Assembly: GCA_022605425.2 (NCBI GenBank)
Contig: CM061251.1
Location: forward strand, 83,501-147,500
Length of the DNA stretch: 64,000 nucleotides
Direction: 5' to 3'
From: Hamiltosporidium tvaerminnensis
Taxonomy: Eukaryota; Microsporidia; Dubosqiidae
Shown piece after piece: positions 47,711 to 59,531 of the stretch; positions within the stretch are counted from its first letter, which is position 1, and each line of letters opens with the position of its first letter. A program made the translations under genes and the position numbers. A model generated the notes under the pieces. The model made no database searches. It was not told the DNA's origin and saw nothing but the letters and a program-made list of their open reading frames with translations.

Positions 47711-49930
47711 AGGGACCGGGGATGGTGTGAGATGTATCGAAGGATTAGAATTTTTGTTAAGAAAAAACTAGATAGTCAGTCTTGGTATAATCAGTAAAAA
47801 AAATAATTAAGATAAATACTGGTACGTGGCAACGTACAGAAGGATGCATTCTAGGAAAAAGGTCGATTCTTATAAAATATTTTGATATTTGATTTCGTTC
47901 ATCCTTCTTAAAATGCAAATATAGTTGTATTAAAGACTTTAAAAGTTTATTTTTCTTTGTAATGTTTTTAAATAAATAGAGATACAGTGAATAAAAATTA
48001 TAATTTATATGTGGTTTAAATTTATTTCAAATTGATTAACGATTTCTTTCCAATTTTCATTGTAAAAATAATTTTCGTTATTTAAATTACATTCTGAGAA
48101 ATTTAAGATGTAAAATTGAGTAAAAAAAACAAAATAAAAATATATTTCATTATTAAATTAGTAGCATTTTTATTTTGCTGCTATTTTACCATTTATTGTA
48201 TTATATACGTCGTTCTATATGTTTTAGTTGTTTTAATTTAGGTTTTTGTGCATTTGAAACAAAAGGTACATTTTTATTTTATATTAATAATAGATTTTAT
48301 TAGGATAAGTGTTTTATTCCTAAATATATTCTCCCATTAATTAAAAATATTACCTTTTCACATGTATTCATAACACATCTTAGCGGTATTACTCTAATAC
48401 ACCTATTATTTCTAGTTTCAACATATTTTCAATTTTTATTTTCCAAAATATAATATTTTACTCCGCTTCACGTTGTTTTCTATTGAATTATTAGTACTAT
48501 AGTGTCTCTGTACTTACACATATTCCAGTTTTTTATTTTACAGTTTATTGCTGACATTTATTTTCATAGGTTTTATAGCCTAAATAGAGTTATATTACAT
48601 TTAAAATATTCAATTTTGTCTGTTTTAAACGAGATTAAAGGAAAGAAAAGGTAGCTTAATCATTTCGAAGCAAAAATTTTTAAATTCGTTTGTATCACGT
48701 TTCAAGAAATGAAACTTAATTCGAAAAAATAAAAAGATTTAAACAAAATTAATTCCATCAAACAATTGTTTAGAAGCGAATATATTTTGCTATATAATTT
48801 CGCGAAATATAATAGAAAGCCGGTATAATTTACAATGAAACGTTTGGTGTAATAAAAAACAGTTGAAAACAAAAATACACTAAGAAAATAAAGATTTAGG
48901 TGAAGAATGTCGAAATAATGGATGTATTAAGATGATTGCAAGCTTACAAAAATTATTTAACTATAGAAAAAATCAAAAATAAATTCTGATAGAGAGTTTA
49001 CAAAATTATTTATTTTGACCTGTAGGTTTATTTATACTTACTTACTCTTTCCGGTTTTCTTTTACCTCTCGGTGTTGAGAATGAACAGATGTAATGCTAA
49101 CGTATTCGTTGCTGGTATTCACTAGCATTTCCCTAGTCGATTCCTTTATGTGAACCCGTTTTACAAGAGTACAATCGTTTTAAAAATCAAAAAGTTCTTC
49201 GGTTTTTTTTCGAACCTTATTACTTCCACGCTCGCTGGATCACAGTTCGATTTCCAAGAGAATTCGTTGATTTTTGAAAGCTGATTTAATTTTTATATTT
49301 GTTTCTTTTATTCTGGAGTAAATCCGGATTATAAGAGATTAAATCTTAGATCAAGCAAATATTTTTTCAAGAAAATTTAAACAATGATTCTCACGCTAGG
49401 GAAGCACATTAATTGCGAGACAGAAATTTGGAGGTTGTTATCCTCTCTCTGCCGTTGAAATATATTAAATACGATTATTTCAAAATGAAAAATCATATAT
49501 CAGTAGTGTCGTAAAATATTGTGAGCAAGAATTTGGAAATGGAAACTAAGCAAGAGGAGGGTTCCCTGCTTCATTCCTTTGGATGTATTTGGTACAATTA
49601 CGTTGAAATGTAAGCTTATTTAAAAATATTAAAACATTACAGGCATGAGAAAATGACTTTGAATTAAACATGATTTTATGTTTTAAGATTGTCGTAAACT
49701 CTCTCGAGGCACCCAGATAAAAGATATATTTTATAGAGGCAGACTTTATCATTTGAATAAAAGGGTTTGTTGACCCGTATAACCAAAGAATTAATTTGAT
49801 TAACGAAAGACTTATTCATATTAACATTCCAATTCTTCGTTTTCCTTACTTCTACCATTGGGGCTTAAATAAAACTTAATTTTATATTTTATAAGGGAAT
49901 TCATAAACCCATAATCATGTAGTTCTACTA
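47711..49930. other. AT-rich intergenic region
   Basis: No supported gene. 49020-49290 is richer in G+C and shares a ttacctctcgg word with 50400-50420, so it may be the decayed upstream part of the R4-like element that follows. Minus-strand frames at 50234-49546 overlap better plus-strand coding-like sequence and are not called. Confidence 0.45.
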
Positions 49931-50640
49931 CAATGATAAACACAACTCTCTGTATATGCGAAAAAAACACTAAATTCCGTGACATAGAAGGCAAAATCAA
50001 ATATATCGACAATAGAATGCTTATTGACACAAAAGAAGCCAATATAATGCGTTCGACATGAAGACTGCTACAGTTATATAATAATGAGGGTCTAAAACAC
50101 TCAGAAACAATAGAAGATAAGACAGACCCTAACCACTCACTCACTTGAAGATTCCAAACAAAAATAATTTTCGGAATGTAAAAGGCACTTAAGAATAAAT
50201 TAAATGTGATTAATATATTAAAGCACTTGGACAAAAAACAACGTTTTCATTAGTTATTTTACAAGAGCATTCCGCGTTCGACTGGCTGAATTTTTAAATC
50301 TAATGATGAAAAAAGTATAAATTTGCTAAAAAAACAAGATAAATCTAAGATCGAAGGACAGCAAGCGTCTAATATATTTTACTTAATTAGTTATTCCTGT
50401 CCTCTATTTACCTCTCGGGTTCGAGGATTAACAAATGAAAATTTTCCATTTGTTTCTTTTAATAGGTATAACGCGGTATTATAGAGAGATGTGCCTACAG
50501 ATCCAACTATATCTACTATACCGGACTTAAAAGATATCTACACAGACCTGTCTAAAAATCAGAATATAAATTATCAGATCAGCGATTTAAAGAAGAATAA
50601 GAAATATCATCGATTAAACACACATACTTCTTAAAACATA
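49931..50640 (+). pseudogene. Decayed plus-strand coding stretch, perhaps the R4 5' body
   Basis: Frames broken by stops but with good protein composition: 49933-50058 reads TTLCICEKNTKFRDIEGK then YIDNRMLIDTKEANIM, followed after TGA by LLQLYNNEGLKHSETIED. 50460-50632 contains PDLKDIYTDLSKNQNINY. It lies directly upstream of the R4 relic at 50640-51310 in the same orientation, so it may be the earlier part of that element. No catalytic RT motif was recognised. Confidence 0.4.
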
Positions 50641-51310
50641 AAAACTACTAAGACAGATTTTTAAGTGATAAAAACTTCTTTGAGTATGATATTGAAAAGA
50701 TATAATTGAGAAGATGAATTTTCAGGCGGAATTATAAAAATTATTATGGCGAGTAGAGTGAAAGCTACATTCAAGGATAAAATGCATGAAATGAGGATTT
50801 ATTTTTTTCTTTTCGAAATGGTTAAAAAGAAGAATCAAACGGGGTGATAAAGCAATATTATCTTATGTTTTTAATAGAAAAATGGTTTTGTAGTGTAAAA
50901 AAAGCTTCCCTATCGTTGCCATGAGAAAGAATAATTAAACAAAATCTCCATGTAAAAAAATCTTTTATATATCATTCGCAGAAATGAATTAAATATACTG
51001 TAAATATATTTATCTGCAATTTTTTTCTATAAATCAACAGAAGGAATGAAGAAAGAATCACTTTACAGATAAAATTCTTCAAAATAAGTATGCAAAAATA
51101 GGAGTGATTACTATATTAAAATGATTTTCAAAAGTAGAAAAAAATAGACTCTATATGTTTATTCCAAATAAAAATATTCCTAAGATGAGACTTAAAAAAT
51201 TAGGAATTAATTTACAAAAAACAGTTAAAACTTTCAAAAGTTTAAGCTAAGAACATAATATTTAATGAAAACGAGTTAAGTTTTATATATAAATTCAGTA
51301 TCGAGATAAT
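50641..51310 (+). mobile_element. Diverged R4 relic, endonuclease region
   Basis: Segments match 27230-27650 of the R4 copy in order. 50960-51060 matches the RHNEVVRCLH...SHSVQEIL part (cattcgcagaaatgaatta, gaagaaagaatcactttaca), 51060-51250 the EYAEIRV...IEVG...ETEKL part, and 51255-51310 the NELGLIYK part (aacgagttaagttttatata). All frames are broken. More decayed than the copies at 22.9 and 26.6 kb. Confidence 0.65.
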
Positions 51311-52075
51311 ATTTTTGAGCCAACTAGAATGAACTTGTCGCAGAACACCATTGGTCATACAAAAGAACTCTAGATACGTGTAAGAATATACGCAGATATA
51401 TGTAGATAAGGCTCAAAACACAATATGAACTGTTCCTTTGGATCCATGATCGGGATTTTAGTCAAAATAAAATACATATAAACGTGTGGAAGTACCGCTA
51501 TATATCTTTAAAAAATAACCATCAAACCATGTAAGCTCATAGAAGTATTTCAAAAACAATGGAATATTTTAACTACACAAAAACGCAATGTTTTACAAAC
51601 AATTCTGAATAAACAATAAACAAGTATCTGACAAATAAGTCAAAAGTTGTCCATATATTAATAATAAAGCAAACACTGCGATAAAAGAGAGAATAGATAA
51701 GAAAAAACAAGAATAATCTTGTTAAAAAAAATTAATTACATCTAAGAAATATTTTTTTGCTGTGATTTAACAAATCACAGTATTTTTTTATCATTATTAT
51801 TATAAAAATGCGTTTATAGATTTAAATTTAAATAATATAAAAAAATTATTTAATTTGTCGTGGAATGCACTATATTTACTTTATTTGATATATTATTGAA
51901 ATTAAAAGAAATGTATTTTATTTGCTTAAAATCTCTTAATTAAAATCAAGAACACAAATTAAAATAGATTTATGATTATTTAATTATATGATTTACTGAT
52001 AATTTGTATAAAGGGGAGGATTTTTATTTGTCAGCTTTATTCATCAAGTATTTATAGCACTGTAAATTATATACC
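51311..52075. other. AT-rich spacer
   Basis: Continuing faint R4 similarity may reach about 51650, but it is not convincing. Nothing else was seen. Confidence 0.4.
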
Positions 52076-52327
52076 ATGGAGAACAAAGAAAATATCGAAA
52101 ATGAAAGAATTGATAATATAAGCAAACCAGATGAAAATGCAACGACAGCTGAACCTACACGAAAAAACTTTATCAATGAAGGTAATGAGATGAAGCAGAA
52201 AGAAGACAAGAAAGGCATTTGGTCTAAAATAAAAGGCATGGTTGGAAAGAAAATGAAAGACGAGAGTGGAAATGGAAAAAAAGACGAAACCAAGAATGCC
52301 ATCGGAAATAAAGAAACCAAGCAATAA
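52076..52327 (+). CDS. Small Lys/Glu-rich hypothetical protein
   Basis: An 83-codon frame starting in tataccATGGAG and ending TAA, with AATAAA overlapping the stop. The protein is strongly charged (Lys, Glu, Asn, Asp) with one short patch GIWSKIKGMVGKKMKD near residues 47-62 that could form an amphipathic helix. No signal peptide or transmembrane segment. Hydrophobic frames on the opposite strand (52320-52024 and 52324-52067) are complements of the same codons. Codon composition and the ACCATGG-like start favour the plus strand. Function unknown. Confidence 0.5.
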   Translation: MENKENIENERIDNISKPDENATTAEPTRKNFINEGNEMKQKEDKKGIWSKIKGMVGKKMKDESGNGKKDETKNAIGNKETKQ

Positions 52328-53811
52328 ATAAACTTATTTTACTTCCATATTTCTATTTTTTTGTGACGTTCATAAATTTAATTATGATTTATTGCGTATC
52401 TTTTATTGTGTATCATTATAAGCTAATCATAGGATTTGTATTTTTTTCTCTCATATTATAAGTCATTTTGTATCGATCTATATATATATTTTACGAAAGT
52501 TTTAGAATAATTTTTTTCTTATTACTTTCAAGCAAAGTACGTATTTAACTATATTATAAACTACAATTTTAACAAAGATTTTTTAAAACCACCATATTTA
52601 CGATTATAGTGTATTGCAGACTAGAAATTTTTTTAAATTTGTCTCTATTTATAAAATGCATCATTATAAGTTACCAATAAATTTATATGAGTAATATCAA
52701 AAAACTGTATCGTTGTTAAGTTACGTCATATGCTATGTATAATCGATTAATTAGTAGTTCTATGCTTTATTTTATTCGTATAAATCATATGGATTGAATA
52801 GCTTTGGAAGCATATTTTTAAAGTAATATGTATTGAAATTATGAGGGAACTATAAATCCTTTTCGGATGCATATTACAATGTATGATCAATGAAGAAATT
52901 AGATGGCTTAAAAACATAATATATTATTCTAAAGTCAATCAATTCCTTCGCTACAAAAGTCGTTGAGTAAATACTTTCTCTTGATTTGGATATGATGGTA
53001 TGATTTTGGTCATTAAATAACTCAATTTTTTTCTTAAAAGTCAAATCTGCAAAGAATATTTTTTCCCGTTCGTTTTAATGTCCACCTATTGATAGTTTCG
53101 TCATACATAATATATGAAGTTTACAAATATTTCTTATTTAACAGCTTTTTTGAAACAGTAGTACATTTTTTCCATAATGATCAAACCAATCTATTTTGGA
53201 TATTATATCAAAAATCATCATTAGAGTTATTGCAAATATTTAATTTATATATCATGTTTTTATTTATGTAATGTAGCTACCACTAAATACTTTCTTTTGT
53301 AGTCTAGACACTATACATATAAATTAAATTAAATTTTTTCCAAGACAATACATTTTATTGTTTAATTTTGTTATAAATTTGAAACAAACCATATAAATTA
53401 TGTCAAGTTAAAGCTATTAATTTAAGGATTTTGCGGATCTTCATAAATATTTTCTTTAAATCAACGTCAACCAGTATTCTGATTTAATTTTAGATTCACT
53501 CAAGTCGTTACCAAAAAAAATATAATAACAGAAATTATTCGTTTTTGGAATTTACAAGCATACAAAAGCAAAAATTATTAAATAATCTGTATATTACTAT
53601 TTGTCGAAAAAAATTCTGGTTTCCGACATATGTCAATGAAATGGCAAATATCTGATATTTCTCAAAAAAACGTATTTTTGTATATTTATTAGTAATATAT
53701 CTCTTGTATATGGTTATTTGAGCCTTTTCTTTTGTTGAATTTCTGAATATTCACTATTATAAAAATTACTCAAATATTTTTTTTTATCTTTTTGGTTGAT
53801 TTGGGTTTTAT
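52328..53811. other. AT-rich spacer
   Basis: No gene, repeat or RNA recognised. Confidence 0.5.
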
Positions 53812-54072
53812 TTAATAAAATTCTGGGTTAAAATATTTTTACCATTTTTTTACATGTTTTCTTCTACCTCTTTAACCACTTTTGTCTCTTCTTCCAAATC
53901 CGACTCTTTATTTATGTTATTGGTCGGTTCCTCTAAAGTAGTATCTCCTTGTGAAATAAAGGGTGCTTTATTTTTCGGTTTAAAATTTTTTGCACCATCT
54001 TCCTCTCTCTTCTCTTCTTTTAAAGGGGGTGTTGGTTCCTCGTGCATCTCTGCTCTCATAAAAACCCCCATT
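53812..54072 (-). mobile_element. R4 3' end, minus-strand copy
   Basis: The minus strand matches the 3' untranslated and terminal coding region of the copy at 23545-23800 with few changes: tail ttttaacccagaattttatt at the left edge, ggtagaagaaaacatg, gaagaagagacaaaagtgg and ggagatactactttagagg. The remnant frame (54071-53850) is the same Glu-rich stretch. It stops abruptly at a C-run at 54073. Confidence 0.85.
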
Positions 54073-54236
54073 CACCCCCCCCCCCCCCTCCCCCCTTTTT
54101 TTTCCCCAACAACCCCCTTTTCTTTAAAAAAAAAAATTTTTTTTTTTTTTTTTTTTTTTAAAAAAAAATAAAAAAAAACCTTAATTTTTTTTATTTTTTT
54201 AATTTAAAAAATAATATTTTTTTTTTTTAATAACAC
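54073..54236. other. Homopolymer-rich segment, probable assembly artefact
   Basis: Long runs of C, then T, A, T, A and T with almost no other sequence, unlike anything else in the window. It begins exactly where the R4 match stops. It looks like a low-quality read end merged into the consensus, perhaps at a repeat-induced join. Confidence 0.7.
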
Positions 54237-55871
54237 CCCCGATTTGGCTTAATAATTTAAATCTTCATATTATAAAATCATAAGCAAATTACTTTCAATT
54301 TTATTTTACTTTTGGCCCAAATCAGAAAAATTAAAAATTAGTAATTTATTTAAATGAACTGAAGCCTATAATTTAATTTAAAACATTCGAATTTTGCTTT
54401 CGTGTTCTAATCTTAATGGTTTGGTTAAAAACTTGTCTATTACTTTCATAAATAGATATTCAAATATTTTTTTACTTAAAAACATGCTTTTTTTTAAAAA
54501 TATGAAATTCTATTTATATTCTTGCCATTTGGTATTTAGTTTTTTTTATGGATAATATTTATATTGTCGAATAGGTTAGTAAATTGATTCATTATCAAAT
54601 TACTTTTAATGGTAATCGAATTAAAAGGTGTCTGCTTTTAAATGAAAAAAACATAATCTTCGTATTAAAATTATTGCCAAAATAGTTCCAGCTAACACTC
54701 AAGTTTCTCTAATACACTTAAGCCGAAGTTTTCTGTAATATCATCTGGTTTGAAAATACACTCTTCTGTAAAAAAAATTCCAAAATAGAAAAAACAAAAA
54801 AAATATTTAAATTTTAAAAAGAATGATTTGATTACTAACTTAGTCTTAAGTTTCCTCTTTGAATAAAATAAATAATCTAAAAGATTTCCTAGAGAGTTCG
54901 ATTAAAAAAATTTTGTATATCTTTTTTTTAATTTTTTTCTTTGGAATGATGAGAAAAGAGCGAAGAAATATTTGATATTGAGTTTGAATATTGCGTTTTA
55001 GTCTCTTACTATATCTTCCAACATATTTTCACATCGAGTCTTCTCTCGAACAAATCCATAAGATTCATCTTAAATTTCGCTCTTAAGATTTGTTTAATAG
55101 GTTGTCGCAATTTGAATGTTCAGTCCAAAATTACATTACAATTTCTAATTCATGTCAAAATTTTTTTAGAATTTTATAGAATTTATTGTGGTATTTATAA
55201 CATTAAAATATTTTTAGAATTTTTTTTTATTAGCGATCGTTATAAATCCAAAAAACGATAAATTAAATTATTTATTTCGCAAAATAAAGTATTTTATTTA
55301 TGTGTAACACTTTTAAATTATTCTTTTATATTTAGGAATCCTAAGAAATAAAATTTTCTAAGAAGACGTGAATTTGATTCAAATTATAAATCTTACATTC
55401 TACAATATATCTAAATTTATTTAATGAAATAGCTCCTTTAATTTTATAATTGTTAAACCAAAATATTGCAAAACAAATCATTTTTTTACAATTAAATTAA
55501 AAAGTCTGAACAAATTATTTGTGGATTGCACAATTAAATCAATTGGTATTTAGACCAGTCTTTTAATTACTTTTTTTAAACACATAAAAAAGAAAAAATC
55601 AGTAACAAATTATTTTTTTTCTTTAATTAATCATTTTTTTTTGTGAACCAATTATTGCAAATTCAATTAATAAAAATCATTAATGTATCAAATAAGGGGA
55701 ATTAATTTTTTATGCTGGTGCTTTAAATGGTATATTAGATTCTAAATAAGTATTATTTTTCTTAATATTTCCAATTATTGACAATTTTTTTTAACAAATG
55801 TGATGAAAGCATTTAACCAATTTTGTATAATTAATTAAATTCATAACTATTTATATGATTTAAATTGAATA
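54237..55871. other. AT-rich upstream region of the ABC transporter gene
   Basis: No gene, repeat or RNA recognised. The last 100 bp before the start are AT-rich. Confidence 0.5.
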
Positions 55872-55874
55872 CCC
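55872..55874 (+). promoter_or_regulatory. CCC motif abutting the start codon
   Basis: Context gaataCCCATGAA, with CCC touching the ATG at 55875, as at 46760. Confidence 0.55.
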
Positions 55875-57770
55875 ATGAATCTCGAATGGAAGAACGTCGA
55901 CATCGAACTGGTCAATAAAAATAAGAATGTTAAAGGTGAATATGTGCGTCTTATAAACAATTCAAGTGGAAATGTGAAAGCTGGTTCATTATGTGCTATA
56001 ATGGGGCCAAGCGGAAGTGGAAAAACGACACTATTAAAAGCGTTGACGGGAAGAATACCATCTGGCTCTAAAACCAGGGGCAAAATACTAGTAGATGGAA
56101 AACAAAGAAAATATGAGACATGGTCTAAGAATATTGGATATGTTGATCAAGATGATTGTATTTTTGAAAACTTAACCGTATTCGAGACTATTTCATATGC
56201 AGCTCAGTTTAGATTAAAAGATAAAAATATTGATATTAAAGAAAAAACCGAAAACCTGCTGGAAGAACTAGAAATTTCTGATATATCTGGTTCAAAAATG
56301 ATTAGTGTCTCTGGGGGTGAAAGAAAACGAGTAATGATTGCAATTGAGTTGGTAACAGATCCAAAAATTTTATTTTTAGATGAACCTACAAGCGGACTAG
56401 ATTCCTCTACCTCCTTCAACTTACTACGATTGCTGAAGGATTTATCAAAAAGCCATAATACGACGATCATTTTTACAATTCATCAGCCTTCAGTTGAGAT
56501 ATTTAACACATTTAATCAATTGATATTACTTTCTGATTCTCATACCGTGTATTCTGATGAAGCGCAAAAAGCGCAAGAGTATTTTGAATCATATGGTCTT
56601 AAAAAACGAGAGCTATCCACATTCCCAGATTTTCTTTCGGAAATATTAAAGGTCAAAAAAAAATATAAAGAATTACCGGAGAACCAAGCAATTATAGCTA
56701 AAATGGTGAATGATAATCAAAAAAACTTTTCGCAAACAGATGCTGGTAGTTTTTCGTCATCAAATACTCTCGCAGTTGAAATACGGCCTAGCCTTGGACA
56801 TATATATATCCTTTTTAAGAGACGATGTAAGTTGTATCTTACATTTAAGAAAATTTTTATCACATTATTGATTTTCGCAGCTTTGACGTTTATATATATT
56901 TATTTTAGCAAATTAATAATAGGAGAGGTGCCAATATTATTAGATGCAATTAAATTTATTTTGAGCGTAGCTAAGAAGGTGGATAATATGCCTATTTTAG
57001 AAACATCTAGCAGAGAATTGCTTGCAAAATTTGACATTATAAAAGACGTGTTAGGTTGTATCATCTGTGCAAGTTTTTTATCAATACTTTTTGGATATTA
57101 TATGATTCCATCGACTGGTGCCTTTGGTTATGAATATAACATAACAAAGAGAGAAATAGGTGTGGCAACATATTCTATTGGGTCTTATTATTCTTCCGTG
57201 TTTATTTTTGAATTTTTAATATATCTTCCACTATTAATATGTTCATCAATATGCGCTAAGATTTTCATTAGTGAGGCCATAAAATGGGAGACTTATTTTT
57301 TTATTCTAGGTGCCTTGATTGGATATTTGCCAACTATATTATTTTTTGGATCGTGCACCACTAGAACAAAGACGATTTATGCAGTTCTAAGCTGTCTTGC
57401 ATTCACTTGGGCGGTCCCAGGCTATTTTTTTGCGGTTTTGAACTTTGTCGCTATAAAAACAGAAAACATTTTAGCAAGAATAATTTTACTCTTGATATCT
57501 ATTTTTCCTCCTGTGCAATATAACTGTTTACTCATCGGAATTACCTACAAAATAAAATCAGCGGCCTGTAAAGGTTTACAGGCAGATTCGAAGTTAAAAA
57601 ATTCTTTTGACTTTTTTGCCAAAATGTTCTATTCGCTCATATTTGAGTCGTTGGAGGTATGGCAGGCTTGTCTCATTTTTATATTTTCAACCCTAGTATT
57701 TATCTCTATATCCATCTTAGCATTGGGTTTGAGACTTAAGCCTGAAATGAGATACAAGATTTCAAAATAA
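55875..57770 (+). CDS. ABCG-family (White/Brown-type) half ABC transporter
   Basis: A 631-codon intact frame with nucleotide-binding domain first and membrane domain second, the order typical of ABCG half transporters, and of normal length. Walker A is GPSGSGKTT at 44-52 (K50). The signature is SGGERKR at 146-152. Walker B ends LFLDEP with D169 and E170, then TSGLDS, and the H-loop region is IIFTIHQPS. The membrane domain starts near residue 325 and has about six helices. A G-x-x-S-I-x-x-YY-x-S-V-type segment lies near residues 430-440. Such proteins dimerise to export lipids or hydrophobic compounds, or to move metabolites in microsporidia that rely on host supply; the substrate cannot be told here. 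The start is supported by CCCATG. Confidence 0.95.
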   Translation: MNLEWKNVDIELVNKNKNVKGEYVRLINNSSGNVKAGSLCAIMGPSGSGKTTLLKALTGRIPSGSKTRGKILVDGKQRKYETWSKNIGYVDQDDCIFENLTVFETISYAAQFRLKDKNIDIKEKTENLLEELEISDISGSKMISVSGGERKRVMIAIELVTDPKILFLDEPTSGLDSSTSFNLLRLLKDLSKSHNTTIIFTIHQPSVEIFNTFNQLILLSDSHTVYSDEAQKAQEYFESYGLKKRELSTFPDFLSEILKVKKKYKELPENQAIIAKMVNDNQKNFSQTDAGSFSSSNTLAVEIRPSLGHIYILFKRRCKLYLTFKKIFITLLIFAALTFIYIYFSKLIIGEVPILLDAIKFILSVAKKVDNMPILETSSRELLAKFDIIKDVLGCIICASFLSILFGYYMIPSTGAFGYEYNITKREIGVATYSIGSYYSSVFIFEFLIYLPLLICSSICAKIFISEAIKWETYFFILGALIGYLPTILFFGSCTTRTKTIYAVLSCLAFTWAVPGYFFAVLNFVAIKTENILARIILLLISIFPPVQYNCLLIGITYKIKSAACKGLQADSKLKNSFDFFAKMFYSLIFESLEVWQACLIFIFSTLVFISISILALGLRLKPEMRYKISK

Positions 57771-58029
57771 AACTGGCTTCTTTTGATTTTTTTCATTTAA
57801 AAATCGTTTACATTTGACTCTTTCTTTTCTTTTAACTATGCTATTATTTATCTTTTATAAAGTTTATTTTATATTTATTTATAAAAAAATGTGAAGTTTT
57901 CTAGGTTTGTTAATTTAACATATTAGCAATTTTTTACATTTTATAAGCACTTAGCTTAACCACCGCGCGTTGCTGCGAATATAAAAGAAAGAAATTTCAT
58001 CTACAATAAAAGTAAATCAACACAGAGGT
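57771..58029. other. 3' flank of the ABC gene
   Basis: AT-rich. A short GC-rich patch (accaccgcgcgttgctgcg, 57960) has no assigned role. Confidence 0.4.
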
Positions 58030-58310
58030 TTATTAATTCGAATTGTATTTATTTATTCAAGTATATTTCGATATTAGGGTTTTGTTTTTTGTCTGGTGTC
58101 TATACGAAAAAAATCGGAAGGAATTCCCAAGAACAAAGTGACCAAAGAGAGTTTCCCTATGTGCAAAGCACGTTTTTACCAAATCTATTCTTCGCACCAT
58201 TAACATTTACTCTTGTACTTTGTTTATTGTCCTTGCAAGTTTGGTCGCAAAGAAACTTTAAAGTTTAAAAGACATGTCTTTTTGGATCGTTGAAATTCAT
58301 GGGAACAATA
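58030..58310 (+). repeat. Dispersed repeat pair, copy 2
   Basis: Same-orientation partner of 37160-37505: tttgttttttgtctggtgtc, aaaatcggaagg, ttaccaaatctattctt, tttactcttgtactttgt and ggtcgcaaagaaac. It has indels relative to copy 1 that break any common frame. Confidence 0.65.
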
Positions 58311-59531
58311 AATCCCCTCCTTTATAATATTTATATATTTTTAATCTTCTTTAATGGATTACATTCCTAAATAGCATCCTCTTTCTTATTACCTCCTATA
58401 TACCTATTATTAACAAACCGTTGACCTGAATATAAATTCAATAACACCCTTAAACATACTATGATTTTAATTAACACATTTTAAATTTATTCATTCATAT
58501 TAACACGTTTGATAAATATCTGATAAAAGAACCGCTTAGTTTATTTACCTTTAGGTGAAAACTTTCCCTTCTATTCGCAACAATATTCCTTTAAATGAAT
58601 AATAACAACCGTTATTTACTATTATTAAACATACACACATATACAGATATAAAGATACCTTCTTTTAATATATAGATATATGATTTAAAGATAATTTAAC
58701 TTTTTAAAAGATGTTTTTCTCTTGGAACCTATACATAGTTATTTGAAACTTACTATTTTGATATTTAAGTTGGAATAAACAAAAATTTAGTTGATATAAA
58801 TTTTAGGGATCGCAGAATTATACCGCATATAGCAATTTAACGGCATTTATTTTTACTTAAAATTTACCGGCAGATATTAAAAACCAAAAATTGCTATTAA
58901 AAATTAAAATTTTTATTAAGTTTACATTTTTTAATTATAAATATATTTCTTAAAATTATAATATTAAATAAACGTGGTTTTTTTAAGCAAATAAGGAAAT
59001 AATAAATAAAAATCTTTTTATTTCGTACACTAATACCTTTTTTGAAAACCAAAATTTAAAATATCAAATCAAAATAATATATTCTTATAGGTTTATCTAT
59101 TTTTTGACTTATATATTCAATATATTATTACATTTTGTTTTGGAAATACTATTTGCTAGCTATGTAGATCACTTTATTCAAAATCAATTTAAGATCTACG
59201 ATTTAAAAAACCAATTTTTTTTAAAAATGGGATTTTTGTAAAATATTTATAAACAAGGACCTTAGAAGAGTTTTTTTTCATAGATCAGAAATCAATCAAA
59301 TAAAACTTTTTTTAATAATTCTTCTTATTTAGGAATAATATTTATCAGATTTTGAATGCCTAGGTTTTTAGAAGTTAAATTTTACCAAAGAAAGACGATA
59401 TTTCATATTTCAAATAGATAGAACGGCTAGATCGATATTAATTAGTAAATGGAAGATGACCTATATTATATATACTATCAATTAAATTGTTGTTTTGTCT
59501 TAATTCCTTCTAATCGATCTAGAAAGAAATA
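58311..59531. other. AT-rich spacer
   Basis: No gene. AACACC-type words recur at 58440-58510, as near 39100. TA at 59530-59531 is the left target-site duplicate of the mariner element. Confidence 0.5.

Noticed and set aside
49546-50234. Minus-strand frames of 137, 60 and 68 codons
   Set aside because: The plus strand of the same region gives more protein-like codons next to an R4 relic in that orientation; the minus frames overlap one another in different phases.
57958-57985. Short GC-rich patch considered as a tRNA or terminator
   Set aside because: It does not fold into a cloverleaf or a stable hairpin, and no matching T-loop sequence is present.
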